Shown: positions 41,213-49,813 of the stretch, in pieces
Layout: every line of letters begins with the position of its first letter
How positions within the stretch are numbered: position 1 is the stretch's first letter
DNA from: CBDATA01 sp965215615
Lineage (GTDB): Bacteria; Acidobacteriota; Vicinamibacteria; Marinacidobacterales; Marinacidobacteraceae
Direction: 5' to 3'
Length of the DNA: 64,000 nt
NCBI GenBank assembly: GCA_965215615.1
Contig: OZ244068.1
Coordinates: 1,054,001-1,118,000 of the forward strand
Position numbers and translations under genes: made by a program
Notes under the pieces: model-generated
Database searches by the model: none
Told to the model about the DNA's origin: nothing
The model's input: the letters and a program-made list of their open reading frames with translations, nothing else

Positions 41213-42649
41213 ATGCTTCGCATTTCGTTCCTCCTGCTGCTGATCCCGGCATCGGCTCTCGCCGAGTGGGACCGATTCCGCGGCCCCAACGGGAGCGGGC
41301 TTGGTCCCGCGGGGCCGCTTCCGGTGGAGCTCGGCCCGGAGCGATTGCTCTTCCGGACGAAGGTTTCGCTCGGTCATTCCTCGCCGATCCTCGCCGGCGG
41401 GCGCGTCCACCTGACCGCGTTCGAGGACGACCGGTTCCTGACCCTCGCGCTCGACATGGAGACGGGGGCGCTGCTCTGGGAGGCCGCCGCCCCGAGGACC
41501 CGGTTCACCGAGGTGGATTCGCGGAACAACGCCGCCTCGCCGAGCGTCGCCGCCGCCGAAGACGAAGTGGTGGCGTTCTTTCCCGATCTCGGGCTCGTCG
41601 CCTACGACGGCGAAGGCAACGAGCGCTGGCGGCTGTCGCTCGGGCCTTTCGACAACCTGTACGGCATGGGCGCTTCGCCGATCTTCGCCGGGGACTTCGT
41701 GGTGCTCGCGCTCGACCAGAACCTCGGGTCGGAGATCCTGGCGGTGAGTCGGGAGAGCGGCGAAATCGCCTGGCGCACGCCGCGTCCGGAAGCCACGAGC
41801 GGCCACTCCACGCCGATCCTCCGGGAGACTTCGAACGGAATGGAAATCCTCGCGCCGGGGAGCTTCCTGCTGACCGCCTACGCGCTTGAAACCGGCACCG
41901 CCAACTGGTGGGTGCGTGGATTGCCGTGGGAGATGAAATCCACTCCGGTCATGGTGGGGGATCTGGTCTATGTCAATGGCTACGGAGCGCCGCTGAACGA
42001 GCCGGGGAACCAGAGAACGGCTCCGACCTTCGCCGAAGCGCTCGAAGCGGCGGATGCCGACGGGAACGGGGAGATCGGCCGCGACGAAGCCGAGGGACAC
42101 CCGGAATCCTGGTTCTCGGTGATCAACCTGAACGGGGACGAAGCGCTCCAGGAATCGGAGTGGGCGTACTACGAGGCGGTGCTCGCTTCCCGGAACGGGG
42201 TCATCGCGGTCCGGCCGGCGGCCGGTGGAGAACGGGGCGACCTCACCGACCGGAACACCGTCTGGAGCTATCGGCGGCGCGCTCCGCAACTCCCCTCGCC
42301 GCTTCATTACGAGGGGGTGCTCTATCTGGTGAACGACGGAGGGATCGTGACCGCGCTCGATCCGGCGAAGGGGACGATGCTCTCGCAGAACCGTCTGCGG
42401 GGCGCGGTGGATGCCTACTACGCCTCGCCGGTAGCCGCCGACGGCAAGCTGTATTTCACGAGCGAACTCGGGATGGTGGCGGTGGCCCGGCCGCTCGCTC
42501 CGGGGGAGGAATCGAGCGAACTCGAAATCCTCGGGGTCAGCCACCTCGACGAAGCGGTCTATGCGACACCGGCGATCGCTCGCTCGCGTCTTTACTTTCG
42601 CACCGTCGAACACCTGATCGCCTTCACCGGCGAGCCGAGGCTCCCGTGA
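41213..42649 (+). CDS. PQQ-binding-like beta-propeller protein with inserted EF-hands (D)
   Basis: 478 residues with signal peptide 1-17 (ending ALAEWD). Propeller strands (LDMETGALLWEAAAP, AVSRESGEIAWRT, ALDPAKGTMLSQ) are interrupted at about residues 280-325 by two calcium-binding loops: DADGNGEIGRDE (a canonical EF-hand) and NLNGDEALQESEW (a second, less canonical loop). The insertion suggests calcium-dependent folding or docking. Starts 2 bp after the S9 peptidase stop; its own stop overlaps the Fic-like gene (GTGA). Confidence 0.86.
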   Translation: MLRISFLLLLIPASALAEWDRFRGPNGSGLGPAGPLPVELGPERLLFRTKVSLGHSSPILAGGRVHLTAFEDDRFLTLALDMETGALLWEAAAPRTRFTEVDSRNNAASPSVAAAEDEVVAFFPDLGLVAYDGEGNERWRLSLGPFDNLYGMGASPIFAGDFVVLALDQNLGSEILAVSRESGEIAWRTPRPEATSGHSTPILRETSNGMEILAPGSFLLTAYALETGTANWWVRGLPWEMKSTPVMVGDLVYVNGYGAPLNEPGNQRTAPTFAEALEAADADGNGEIGRDEAEGHPESWFSVINLNGDEALQESEWAYYEAVLASRNGVIAVRPAAGGERGDLTDRNTVWSYRRRAPQLPSPLHYEGVLYLVNDGGIVTALDPAKGTMLSQNRLRGAVDAYYASPVAADGKLYFTSELGMVAVARPLAPGEESSELEILGVSHLDEAVYATPAIARSRLYFRTVEHLIAFTGEPRLP

Positions 42650-43383
42650 ATCCGTCCGGCCCGTCCGCACTGCCGCTGCATCCGGGGCCCGGGGGGCCGG
42701 GGCAGGAACTCCGCGAGCGGCGCGCCGGCATCGTCGCCCGTCTCGGCGAAGCGGCTTACGAGGCGCGCTGCCGGGAGCTTCGGGTGGAGGCCGCCGGAGA
42801 GTGCCTCGCGCTGACCGGCGCTCCACCGGAGGCTGAGGCCTGGGAGACCGCGCGGGCAGGCAAAAAGCCGTCGCCCGCCTTCGCTCCGGTGCTCGCGGCG
42901 CTCGACCGGGTTGCGCTCAAAGGACAAGAAGGCGCGGCGCTCGATGCCGAGCAGATCACTACCGTCCACGCGCTCTCGCTGGGCGAGCCGCCTCCTTCGA
43001 TGATCCGGACCATCCAGACCGAGCCCCAGTTCCCGGGCGGCAGCCTCTCTCCTCCGCAGACGATCGGCCTGCGGCTCGGGGAGCTTTTGGAGTGGCTCGG
43101 CGGCCCCAGCGGGCAGGAGCTCGTCCCCGCGCCCCGCGCCGGTCTCTTTTTCGCCCGTTTTCTCGAGATTTCCCCGTTCCTCAGCGGGAACTTCCGGGTC
43201 GCGCACATCCTGCTCAGCCATTTCTCCATCGCCGGCGGGTACCCGCCCATCTGGTTTCGCCGTTCGGAGGCCGTCGCCATTCGGGAGGAGGTGTCGCGGG
43301 CTTTCCGATTCGATACCGCGCCGCTGGTCACCCGGATCGAGAACTCCATCCGGTGTTCGCTGGACCTCGTGGAGTCCTGCTGA
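42646..43383 (+). CDS. Degenerate Fic-domain protein
   Basis: 245 residues, no signal peptide. The C-terminal half keeps the Fic fold: FARFLEISPFLSGNFRVAHILLSHF, then GGYPPIWF and late REEVSRAFRFDTAPL. In active Fic AMP-transferases this core reads HPFxxGNGRxxR with a catalytic His; here His is Ser and the GNGR loop is GNFR. It is therefore probably inactive or repurposed. The GTG start overlaps the upstream stop (GTGA), tying it to the propeller/peptidase operon. Confidence 0.68.
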   Translation: MNPSGPSALPLHPGPGGPGQELRERRAGIVARLGEAAYEARCRELRVEAAGECLALTGAPPEAEAWETARAGKKPSPAFAPVLAALDRVALKGQEGAALDAEQITTVHALSLGEPPPSMIRTIQTEPQFPGGSLSPPQTIGLRLGELLEWLGGPSGQELVPAPRAGLFFARFLEISPFLSGNFRVAHILLSHFSIAGGYPPIWFRRSEAVAIREEVSRAFRFDTAPLVTRIENSIRCSLDLVESC

Positions 43384-43397
43384 CCTGACCCGCCCAT

Positions 43398-43403
43398 TAC
43401 AAT
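43398..43403 (+). promoter_or_regulatory. -10 hexamer TACAAT upstream of the small membrane protein
   Basis: TACAAT, 15 nt before ATG 43419, implies a leader of only about 8 nt; no Shine-Dalgarno. Confidence 0.35.
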
Positions 43404-43418
43404 CCGGTTCCGCATCCC

Positions 43419-43700
43419 ATGCCTGTCACGCTCCTGCTTTTCGGATCGGTCGCCTTCTTCGCGCTCGCCGCGCAGCCGGTTCCGGTCGAGTACTTCACGC
43501 TTCCCGATCCCGACCCGCCGCGTGGAATCCTGTTCCTGATTCTCGAGTCGTTCGCCTTCGTCGGTGCGTTGCTCGGTGCCACCCTGGTGCTCGGGCTCGC
43601 GTTCGGGATTTTCCGGGCCTGGTTGCTGCGCCGGCATCCGACCAACGCGTTCAACGGCAGCGGCCAGGATCTGCCCCGGCTGGATCTCGACCAGCCGTGA
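43419..43700 (+). CDS. Small membrane protein, unknown function
   Basis: 93 residues: N-terminal hydrophobic helix (TLLLFGSVAFFALAA), a short Pro/Asp-rich loop (FTLPDPDPPRG), and a second long helix (LFLILESFAFVGALLGATLV) with an RRHP tail. Bitopic or hairpin inner-membrane protein, no recognised family. Its stop overlaps the DCC-family gene start as GTGA, so the two are co-translated. Confidence 0.7.
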   Translation: MPVTLLLFGSVAFFALAAQPVPVEYFTLPDPDPPRGILFLILESFAFVGALLGATLVLGLAFGIFRAWLLRRHPTNAFNGSGQDLPRLDLDQP

Positions 43701-44125
43701 AGCCGGGCGGAAGCCCGAACCGGAATCCGGTCCTCATCTACGACGGGAGTTGCGGCCTCTGTAACCGGGCGGTGCGACTCGCGGCCCGGCTGGACGAAAA
43801 GCAGCGGATTCGCTTTTCGGCGTATCAGGAACTCGGAGCGGAGGAACTCCGGGGTTTCGGGCTGACCCACGAGGATTGTGCACGACGTCTTCGCTTCGTG
43901 CTCCCCGGCGGGCAGGTATCGAGCGGGGCCCTCGCGGTGAACCGGTTCCTGCTGGCGGCGGCCCCCGGCGGTCCGGGCGGATGGCTCCTCCGCGCCGCTG
44001 CGATCCTCGCGTTCGCGCTGCCGCCGCTCTTGCTCGTCGAGATGCTGGCCTATGAGATCGTGGCCCGCAATCGGCGGCGTTTCGGCTCTTCCGACTGCGG
44101 AGTCCGCGAGCCGTCTTCCGGCTGA
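43697..44125 (+). CDS. DCC (DUF393) thiol-disulfide oxidoreductase-like protein
   Basis: 142 residues. The family signature YDGSCGLCNRAVRLA contains the CxxC pair, followed by RFSAYQELGAEELRGFGL and a C-terminal hydrophobic segment (LRAAAILAFALPPLLLVEML) that may bind the membrane. Predicted thioredoxin-like redox protein of unknown partner. The GTG start overlaps the preceding stop. Confidence 0.87.
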   Translation: MKPGGSPNRNPVLIYDGSCGLCNRAVRLAARLDEKQRIRFSAYQELGAEELRGFGLTHEDCARRLRFVLPGGQVSSGALAVNRFLLAAAPGGPGGWLLRAAAILAFALPPLLLVEMLAYEIVARNRRRFGSSDCGVREPSSG

Positions 44126-44138
44126 TAGTCTCGCCCCC

Positions 44139-44993
44139 ATGCGCGTTCTCTTTTTCGTTTTTGGACTCTTGCTTGCTTGTGGCCCACCGGCCGAAGAGGT
44201 ATCCATACCGGTCGTCCCGGTCGAGGATCAGCCGGCCGGTCTGTACGTTCGTTTCGCCGACTCCTCGGGAGAAGCCCGCTGGGGACGGAAGGAAGGCGAG
44301 GAGATCGTGGAGTTGAGCGCCGCCCCCTGGGACGGGGGAGCTCCCACCGGCGAACGGATCGTCGCCGCTTCGGCCCGGATGCTCGCGCCCGCAACACCGG
44401 AGAAGGTGATCGCCATCGGGCTCAACTACGCATCCCATCTCGATGGCCGCGAGCCGGCGGAGTATCCGGGAGTGTTCGCCAAATTGCCCACCAGCATCGT
44501 GGGGCCGGGCGATGCCATCGAGATGACCGGGGATGCGGGAAACGTGCACTACGAAGGCGAGATGGTGATCGTGATCGGCAAGGAGGCTCGGGATGTGCCC
44601 GAGGAGTCCGCGCTCGATCACATCTTCGGGGTGACCGCCGGGAACGATGTGAGCGAGCGGGACTGGCAGGGTGCCGATCTCCAATGGTTTCGCGCCAAGG
44701 CATCGGACACCTACGGGCCGGTCGGCCCCGCCATCGCCCGCGGAGCGGATTGCGACGACCTGCTGCTGACCACCCGGCTGAACGGCGAAGTGGTTCAGGA
44801 GCAGCGGACCAGCGATCTCATCTTCGACTGCGCGACCATCGTGAGCTACCTGAGCCGCTATGTGACGCTCTCGCCCGGCGATGTGATCTTCACCGGCACT
44901 CCGGGAACCACCCGGGCGATGAGCGAAGGTGATCTGGTTTCGGTGGAAGTGGAATCGGTGGGAGTGCTGGAGAACCCGGTGGGACGCCGCTGA
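44139..44993 (+). CDS. Fumarylacetoacetate-hydrolase-family lipoprotein
   Basis: 284 residues. The N-terminus MRVLFFVFGLLLACGPP is a signal peptide with a lipobox (LLAC). The rest is the FAH fold: GLNYASHLDGR, NVHYEGEMVIVIGKEA (metal-binding Glu residues), VTAGNDVSERDWQ (metal Asp), DLIFDCATIVSYLS and FTGTPGTTRAM. FAH proteins hydrolyse or decarboxylate diketo acids and are normally cytosolic, so an anchored version is odd. GATAGT lies 9 nt before the ATG. Confidence 0.85.
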   Translation: MRVLFFVFGLLLACGPPAEEVSIPVVPVEDQPAGLYVRFADSSGEARWGRKEGEEIVELSAAPWDGGAPTGERIVAASARMLAPATPEKVIAIGLNYASHLDGREPAEYPGVFAKLPTSIVGPGDAIEMTGDAGNVHYEGEMVIVIGKEARDVPEESALDHIFGVTAGNDVSERDWQGADLQWFRAKASDTYGPVGPAIARGADCDDLLLTTRLNGEVVQEQRTSDLIFDCATIVSYLSRYVTLSPGDVIFTGTPGTTRAMSEGDLVSVEVESVGVLENPVGRR

Positions 44994-44996
44994 ACT

Positions 44997-45293
44997 TCAG
45001 GTGCCGGCGGCCTTCTTCAGCCGCTTCCGCAGGTGCTCCTCGATCATCGCGCAGGTCACGAACAGCGGCTTGCCTTCCACTTCGATGTGGATGTCGCAGG
45101 CTCCTGACCGCTCGGTGACCCGGAACACGCCGCCGAACTCGCCGATCGGGGTGGGGAGCGTGAACTCGCCGTAGCCGCCGGGCTCGTCCGCCCCGGTCAC
45201 GACACCCCCGAACCTCGCGAAGTCGCTCCGCATGGCATCGAGCAGCTTGCCGGCATCCCCCGGGAGGGTGAGATCGAACTCGCAGCCCGCCAT
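44997..45293 (-). CDS. Small hypothetical protein
   Basis: 98 residues. The ATG at 45293 is 2 bp after the stop of the upstream M20 peptidase, so it is likely co-transcribed. Alpha/beta pattern with a Gly-rich middle (GGVVTGADEPGGYGEFTL) and a basic C-terminal helix (EEHLRKRLKKAAGT). No signal peptide or membrane segment. I do not recognise the family. Ends 3 bp from the convergent FAH gene. Confidence 0.65.
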   Translation of the reverse strand: MAGCEFDLTLPGDAGKLLDAMRSDFARFGGVVTGADEPGGYGEFTLPTPIGEFGGVFRVTERSGACDIHIEVEGKPLFVTCAMIEEHLRKRLKKAAGT

Positions 45294-45295
45294 CT

Positions 45296-46588
45296 TCAGT
45301 CGGAATCCGGATCGAAGCCGGCTTCCGCGAGGACGAGCAACAGCGCTTTCTCGATGCCGAGGTGGCCGTCCCGGTTCGCCCACCACTCGTCGAGCGAATG
45401 CGCTCCGGAGCCTTCGCCGCCGCTGCCGATGGTGGTTGCCGGAATCCCCAGCGAGATGGCTACGTTGGAATCGGTGGACCCCATGGAGAGTTCGGGCTCT
45501 TCCCCGACCGCACGGGTGGCCGCGAGCGCCCGCTGGATGAGCGGGGTGTCGGGGGGGACGATTCCGGATGGACGGTTTCCGATCCTCTCGATGTCCACCG
45601 TGAGCTCCTCGCCGGTGCGGCGCAGACCGTTCTGCTCGGCGAGGGCATCCCGCATCGCGCTCTGGAAGATGGCATCGATCCCGTCGAGCCGTTCGGGGTT
45701 CATGGATCGCATGTCCACCTCCATCCAGACCTCGAAGGGAATCGAATTCACCGAGACACCCCCGCCGATGCGGCCGACGCTGTAGGTGGTCTTGTCGCCG
45801 GTCGTGACGTATTCGCCGGCGCGGTCGTCGAAAAGGGTGACGGCGCGGGAAAGTGCGTGCGCCGGATGGCCGAGGCCGAACGCCCGGAAGGAGTGACCTC
45901 CGGGGCCGAGGAAACGCACCCGGTAGCGATAGGAGCCGATGGCGTGGTTCAGCACCTGCGCGTTGTCGGTCCCGTCGATGGCGATGAAGGCATCGATTCG
46001 GGGAGCCCCCTCCCGGAAGAGGTGTTTCACGCCGCGGAGATCCCCGAGTCCCTCCTCGCCCACCGACCCGACGAAGAGGACATCGTCGCGGGGAGCGAGC
46101 CGGTGCCGGTCCATCAGCTTGATGAGGGTGAGGATGGTCACGAGGCCGCGGGCATCGTCGGAGATTCCCGGTGCCATCAGCCGGTCACCATCCCGTCGCA
46201 CGGTGACATCGGTCCCTTCCGGAAACACGGTGTCGAGATGGGCGACCACCGCAACCGTGCGTTCTCCCTCCACGCCGGCGAGCCGGGCCACCACGTTGCC
46301 GACCGCGTCGAGTTCGGCATCGAGGCCGGCTTCGCGCACGAGCTCGCGATACCGGGTGGCCCGCTCCTCCTCCATGAAGGGAGGTGCCGGGATTTCGGTC
46401 AGCTCGATGAGCAGGGCCTCGTTTTCGGGGTCCATTTCCGGAACGGCCTCGAGCGCGAGACGGACTCGCGGATGCTCGCGGAGCCGCTCCATCCCGGCTG
46501 TGTATTCGGGGTCGATCCGGATCTCCTGGGCGAAAGCGGAAAGCGGGCAAAGCGCCAGTGCGAGGGCGAGATTTTTCCGGGGGAACAC
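45296..46588 (-). CDS. Exported M20-family peptidase (PepT-like)
   Basis: 430 residues with signal peptide 1-20 (ending LSAFAQ). Metal-site motifs: VAHLDTVFPEG, GISDDARG, GSVGEEGLGDL and late GAHSLDEWW; dimerisation domain between (LGPGGHSFRAF). Predicted periplasmic di-zinc peptidase or deacylase for small peptides. The GTG start has TAGGAT exactly 6 nt upstream and no Shine-Dalgarno, a strong leaderless candidate. Confidence 0.87.
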   Translation of the reverse strand: MFPRKNLALALALCPLSAFAQEIRIDPEYTAGMERLREHPRVRLALEAVPEMDPENEALLIELTEIPAPPFMEEERATRYRELVREAGLDAELDAVGNVVARLAGVEGERTVAVVAHLDTVFPEGTDVTVRRDGDRLMAPGISDDARGLVTILTLIKLMDRHRLAPRDDVLFVGSVGEEGLGDLRGVKHLFREGAPRIDAFIAIDGTDNAQVLNHAIGSYRYRVRFLGPGGHSFRAFGLGHPAHALSRAVTLFDDRAGEYVTTGDKTTYSVGRIGGGVSVNSIPFEVWMEVDMRSMNPERLDGIDAIFQSAMRDALAEQNGLRRTGEELTVDIERIGNRPSGIVPPDTPLIQRALAATRAVGEEPELSMGSTDSNVAISLGIPATTIGSGGEGSGAHSLDEWWANRDGHLGIEKALLLVLAEAGFDPDSD

Positions 46589-46594
46589 GCCGGA

Positions 46595-46600
46595 ATCCTA
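46595..46600 (-). promoter_or_regulatory. -10-like TAGGAT, 6 nt before the M20 peptidase start
   Basis: On the minus strand TAGGAT, 6 nt, GTG (46588); no Shine-Dalgarno. Confidence 0.45.
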
Positions 46601-48376
46601 CCGATCCGGGTTTCGGGTTCCGCGGGCGATGAACCAGGCGGCGAAGGCGGCGATCAGGGCGGCCGAGAGCGTGCCGGCGTTCAGGAGGCCGCGGCTTCCC
46701 GACCACAGGATCGCGTAGCCGAGCGCTCCGGGCAGCAGGGCGTAGTAGAAGAACGGCACGAGCGTCCGGCGGATCACCGATCCCTCGCGGCCCACCAGCC
46801 CGACGACCGCGGAGGCCGCGACCACGTTGTGGACACAGATCATGTTGCCGGCGGCACCTCCCACCGCCTGGAGGGCGACCACCCATCCGGGGTCCACGCC
46901 GAGCCGCTGCCCGACCCCGAATTGAAACGACGAGAACATCATGTTGCTGACCGTGTTGCTCCCGGCGACGAAGGCACCGAGCCCGCCGATGAACGGAGCG
47001 AAGAAGGGCCAGGCGCTCCCGGCGAGTGCCGCCGCCCCCTCGGCGAGGGCGATGGGCATCGAGGGAAGGCCGCCTGTGCCTCCGGTGGTGTTCAGGAAGA
47101 CCTGGACCATCGGAACCGTGAACACGAGCGCCACCGAAGCGAGCGCGGTGCTGCGGAACGAAAAAGCGAGCGCCCGACCCATCTGCCGGCCGCTCATCCG
47201 GTGTGCGAAGAAGGCGATAGCGGAAGCGGCGACGAACACCGATCCTGGAAGGAAGAGCGGCGCGACGCTCGCGTTCAGTCCGCTTCCGAGGATGTCCCGC
47301 CACTCGATCACGACTCCCGAGAGCAGGTCGCGGAGCGGAAGCGCTGGCAGCCGGGTGAGCAAAAGCAGCGCGCCGACCGAGGCGTAGGGAATCCAGGCCC
47401 GGATCGGGTTGATTTCGGTCTGTTGTTGCGGGTGATTCGCCGCCGGAGCCCGATCACCCGTCCACTCGGCATCCCAGCCGGAGCGCGGAGGAAAGTCCCA
47501 CGCTCCGGAAGGATCCGGCATGAAGATTCCGCGTCGGGCGGCGGTGATGGTGATCGCGAGCCCGGCGAGGCCGCCGAAAAGCGCCGGGAACTCGGGCCCG
47601 AGAAGCCACGCGGTGAGCAGGTAGGGGACGGTCATCGCGAAGGCGGCGAAGAGCGCGAACCGCCAGACGGCGAGCCCTTCGGCGAAGCTCCGCCGCGCAC
47701 CGAAGAAGCGGGTCATGGTTGCCACCACGATCAGCGGAACGAGCGTGCCGGCGACCGTGTGCAGGATCGCCACCCGCACGCCGAGCAGAGCCATCAGGTC
47801 CGCCCACTCGACGATCCCGATCTGGGCCTGCCAGGCAGCGACCGATGGGTCGCCGGTCAGTCCGGTGGAAACGCCCACCAGGATCGGGGTGCCGGCGGAG
47901 CCGAAGGAAACGGGAGTGCTCTGGATGAGCATCCCCGCGACCACTCCGGCGAGCGGAGGGAAGCCGAGACCGACGAGCAGCGGCACCGCGACCGCTGCCG
48001 GGGTTCCGAAGCCGGCCGACCCCTCGATGAATGCGCCGAACAGCCAGGCGATCAGGATCACCTGGATCCGCCGGTCCGGGCTGATCCCGACGAACCCCTC
48101 GCGGATGACACCGAGCGCGCCGCTCTCCTGGAGGGTGTGGAGCAGCAGGAGTGCCCCGAAGATGATGTAGAGGAGCGTCGCGGCGACGATCAAGCCGTTG
48201 ATCGAGGCAGCTGCGATGCGGATCGCCGGAATGCCCCAGACCATCCCGGCGAGTGCCGCCGCGACGAGCCAGCTGAGCGGCATGGCCCGCGACGCCGGCC
48301 ACCGGAGAACCACCAGAAAGACCGCGACGACCAGGATCGGCGCGAGGGCGATGGCGGCGAGCCCGAGCGTGCCCAC
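46598..48376 (-). CDS. lldP: L-lactate permease (LctP family)
   Basis: 592 residues with about 13 or 14 membrane helices. Family landmarks: GAFIEGSAGFGTPAAVAVPLL, FIGGLGAFVAGSNTVSNMMF and AVGGAAGNMICVHNVVAASA. Imports lactate or glycolate with protons. From GTG 48376; no Shine-Dalgarno. A TATTCT on the minus strand near 48427 overlaps the mtaB -10 and could drive it with a leader of about 43 nt. Confidence 0.92.
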   Translation of the reverse strand: MGTLGLAAIALAPILVVAVFLVVLRWPASRAMPLSWLVAAALAGMVWGIPAIRIAAASINGLIVAATLLYIIFGALLLLHTLQESGALGVIREGFVGISPDRRIQVILIAWLFGAFIEGSAGFGTPAAVAVPLLVGLGFPPLAGVVAGMLIQSTPVSFGSAGTPILVGVSTGLTGDPSVAAWQAQIGIVEWADLMALLGVRVAILHTVAGTLVPLIVVATMTRFFGARRSFAEGLAVWRFALFAAFAMTVPYLLTAWLLGPEFPALFGGLAGLAITITAARRGIFMPDPSGAWDFPPRSGWDAEWTGDRAPAANHPQQQTEINPIRAWIPYASVGALLLLTRLPALPLRDLLSGVVIEWRDILGSGLNASVAPLFLPGSVFVAASAIAFFAHRMSGRQMGRALAFSFRSTALASVALVFTVPMVQVFLNTTGGTGGLPSMPIALAEGAAALAGSAWPFFAPFIGGLGAFVAGSNTVSNMMFSSFQFGVGQRLGVDPGWVVALQAVGGAAGNMICVHNVVAASAVVGLVGREGSVIRRTLVPFFYYALLPGALGYAILWSGSRGLLNAGTLSAALIAAFAAWFIARGTRNPDR

Positions 48377-48425
48377 GATCAGCGGCGGGGAAGGGAAGGC
48401 GGGGGGATGGGCACGGAGTCACTCC

Positions 48426-48432
48426 TAGAATA
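48426..48432. promoter_or_regulatory. Shared -10 element TAGAAT(A) for mtaB (and possibly lldP)
   Basis: TAGAAT on + is 6 nt before the mtaB ATG (48438), an ideal leaderless spacing. The same bases read TATTCT on the minus strand, towards lldP. Confidence 0.5.
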
Positions 48433-48437
48433 TCCGG

Positions 48438-49751
48438 ATGCGGCGCGCTTCCTTCACTTCGCTCGGATGCCGGTTGAATCACACCGAGGCCGCGGGGTGG
48501 GCGGGTCAGTTCGAGGCGAAGGGATACCGGGTCGTTCCTTTCGGGGAGGACACCGATCTCGTGGTCATCAACACCTGCTCGGTGACCCACCGCGCCGAGG
48601 CCCACTGCCGGAACACGGTGCGGCGCGCGCTCCGGCGGTCTCCCGAGGCGTTCGTGGTGGTCGCCGGTTGCTACGCCCAGTCCGGGCTGGACGCACTTCG
48701 CGAGATCCCCGGAGTGGACATGATCGTCGGCAGCGAGTTCAAGGACACCTTCCCGGATTATCTGGATCGTCCCCGCAAGCTCCCCGAACCGGTCGTTCTC
48801 CACTCGACGCGGATTTCCCGCGAGGAGTTCGAGGTGCCCTCGACCGGCCGTTACGACTCCACCCGGGCCAACCTGAAGGTCCAGGACGGCTGCGACTTCT
48901 TTTGCGGCTTCTGCATCATTCCGTACACCCGCGGCAGGGAGCGGAGCCGCCGGTTCGACGATCTGGCGCGGGAGGGGGCGGCCCTCGCAGCGGCGGGGCA
49001 CCGCGAGCTGGTGCTGACCGGGGTGAACATCGGCCGCTATGAAAGTGGCGGGCGGACGCTGGCCGATGTCTCCCGGCGGCTCGAAGAGATCCCGGAGATC
49101 GACCGGATCCGGATCACCTCGATCGAACCGACGACCGTGGAGGATCGCCTGCTTTCCCACATGGCGGAGCGCGGCAAGCTCTGCCGGTACCTGCATCTTC
49201 CCGCTCAGTCGGGTTCGGACCGGGTTCTTGCGAGGATGGGGCGGCGCTATACCGCCGCCGAATACCGCGACTTCGTGGACCGGGCGTACGAAGCGGTCCC
49301 CGGCCTCGGGCTCGGAACCGACGTGATCGTTGGATATCCGGGGGAAACCGAGGCGGATTTCGAGACGACCTGCGAGTGGCTCGGCGCGATGCCGTTCGCC
49401 TACTACCACGTGTTCAGCTACTCCTCGCGTGCCGGGACCCGGGCCGCGAAGATGAGTGGCCACCTGCCTCCGGAAGTGGTTGCGTCGCGAAGCCGCCGGC
49501 TGCGGGAGCTTTCCGGAGAGCGGCGGGAAGCGTTCGCCCGGAATCACCTCGGCCAGACCGTCGAGGTGCTTTTCGAGCAGCAGGACGAAGCCGGTCGCTG
49601 GACCGGGCTCACCGATTCGTTCCTGCGAGTGGGCGTGATCTCCGACGAGCCACTTCCGAACCAGCTCCGCCCGGTCCGGATCCACGGGACCGCACCGGAT
49701 GCGCCCGGCCTCGCGATCGGAACGCTCCGGGGCGGGAATTCAGCCGGATAG
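48438..49751 (+). CDS. mtaB: tRNA threonylcarbamoyladenosine methylthiotransferase MtaB
   Basis: 437 residues. Radical-SAM methylthiotransferase of the MiaB/RimO family that adds a methylthio group to t6A37 of tRNA. N-terminal UPF0004 cysteines C11 (SLGCRLNHTE), C47 (NTCSVT) and C78 (AGCYAQ) bind one Fe-S cluster. Radical-SAM cysteines are C152, C156 and C159 (QDGCDFFCGFCIIPYTRGRE). The SLGCRLN start and INTCSVTHRAE favour MtaB over MiaB. C-terminal TRAM-like domain. No Shine-Dalgarno. Confidence 0.9.
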   Translation: MRRASFTSLGCRLNHTEAAGWAGQFEAKGYRVVPFGEDTDLVVINTCSVTHRAEAHCRNTVRRALRRSPEAFVVVAGCYAQSGLDALREIPGVDMIVGSEFKDTFPDYLDRPRKLPEPVVLHSTRISREEFEVPSTGRYDSTRANLKVQDGCDFFCGFCIIPYTRGRERSRRFDDLAREGAALAAAGHRELVLTGVNIGRYESGGRTLADVSRRLEEIPEIDRIRITSIEPTTVEDRLLSHMAERGKLCRYLHLPAQSGSDRVLARMGRRYTAAEYRDFVDRAYEAVPGLGLGTDVIVGYPGETEADFETTCEWLGAMPFAYYHVFSYSSRAGTRAAKMSGHLPPEVVASRSRRLRELSGERREAFARNHLGQTVEVLFEQQDEAGRWTGLTDSFLRVGVISDEPLPNQLRPVRIHGTAPDAPGLAIGTLRGGNSAG

Positions 49752-49767
49752 CCGTCGCCCTCCGTAG

Positions 49768-49773
49768 TAGAAT
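49768..49773 (+). promoter_or_regulatory. -10 hexamer TAGAAT upstream of the PD40-peptidase-lepA operon
   Basis: TAGAAT 40 nt before ATG 49814; predicts a leader of about 34 nt without a visible Shine-Dalgarno. Confidence 0.35.
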
Positions 49774-49813
49774 CGCGGCTTCCGACCGGCCGGTTCCGCG
49801 CTCCTCGCTCCTC

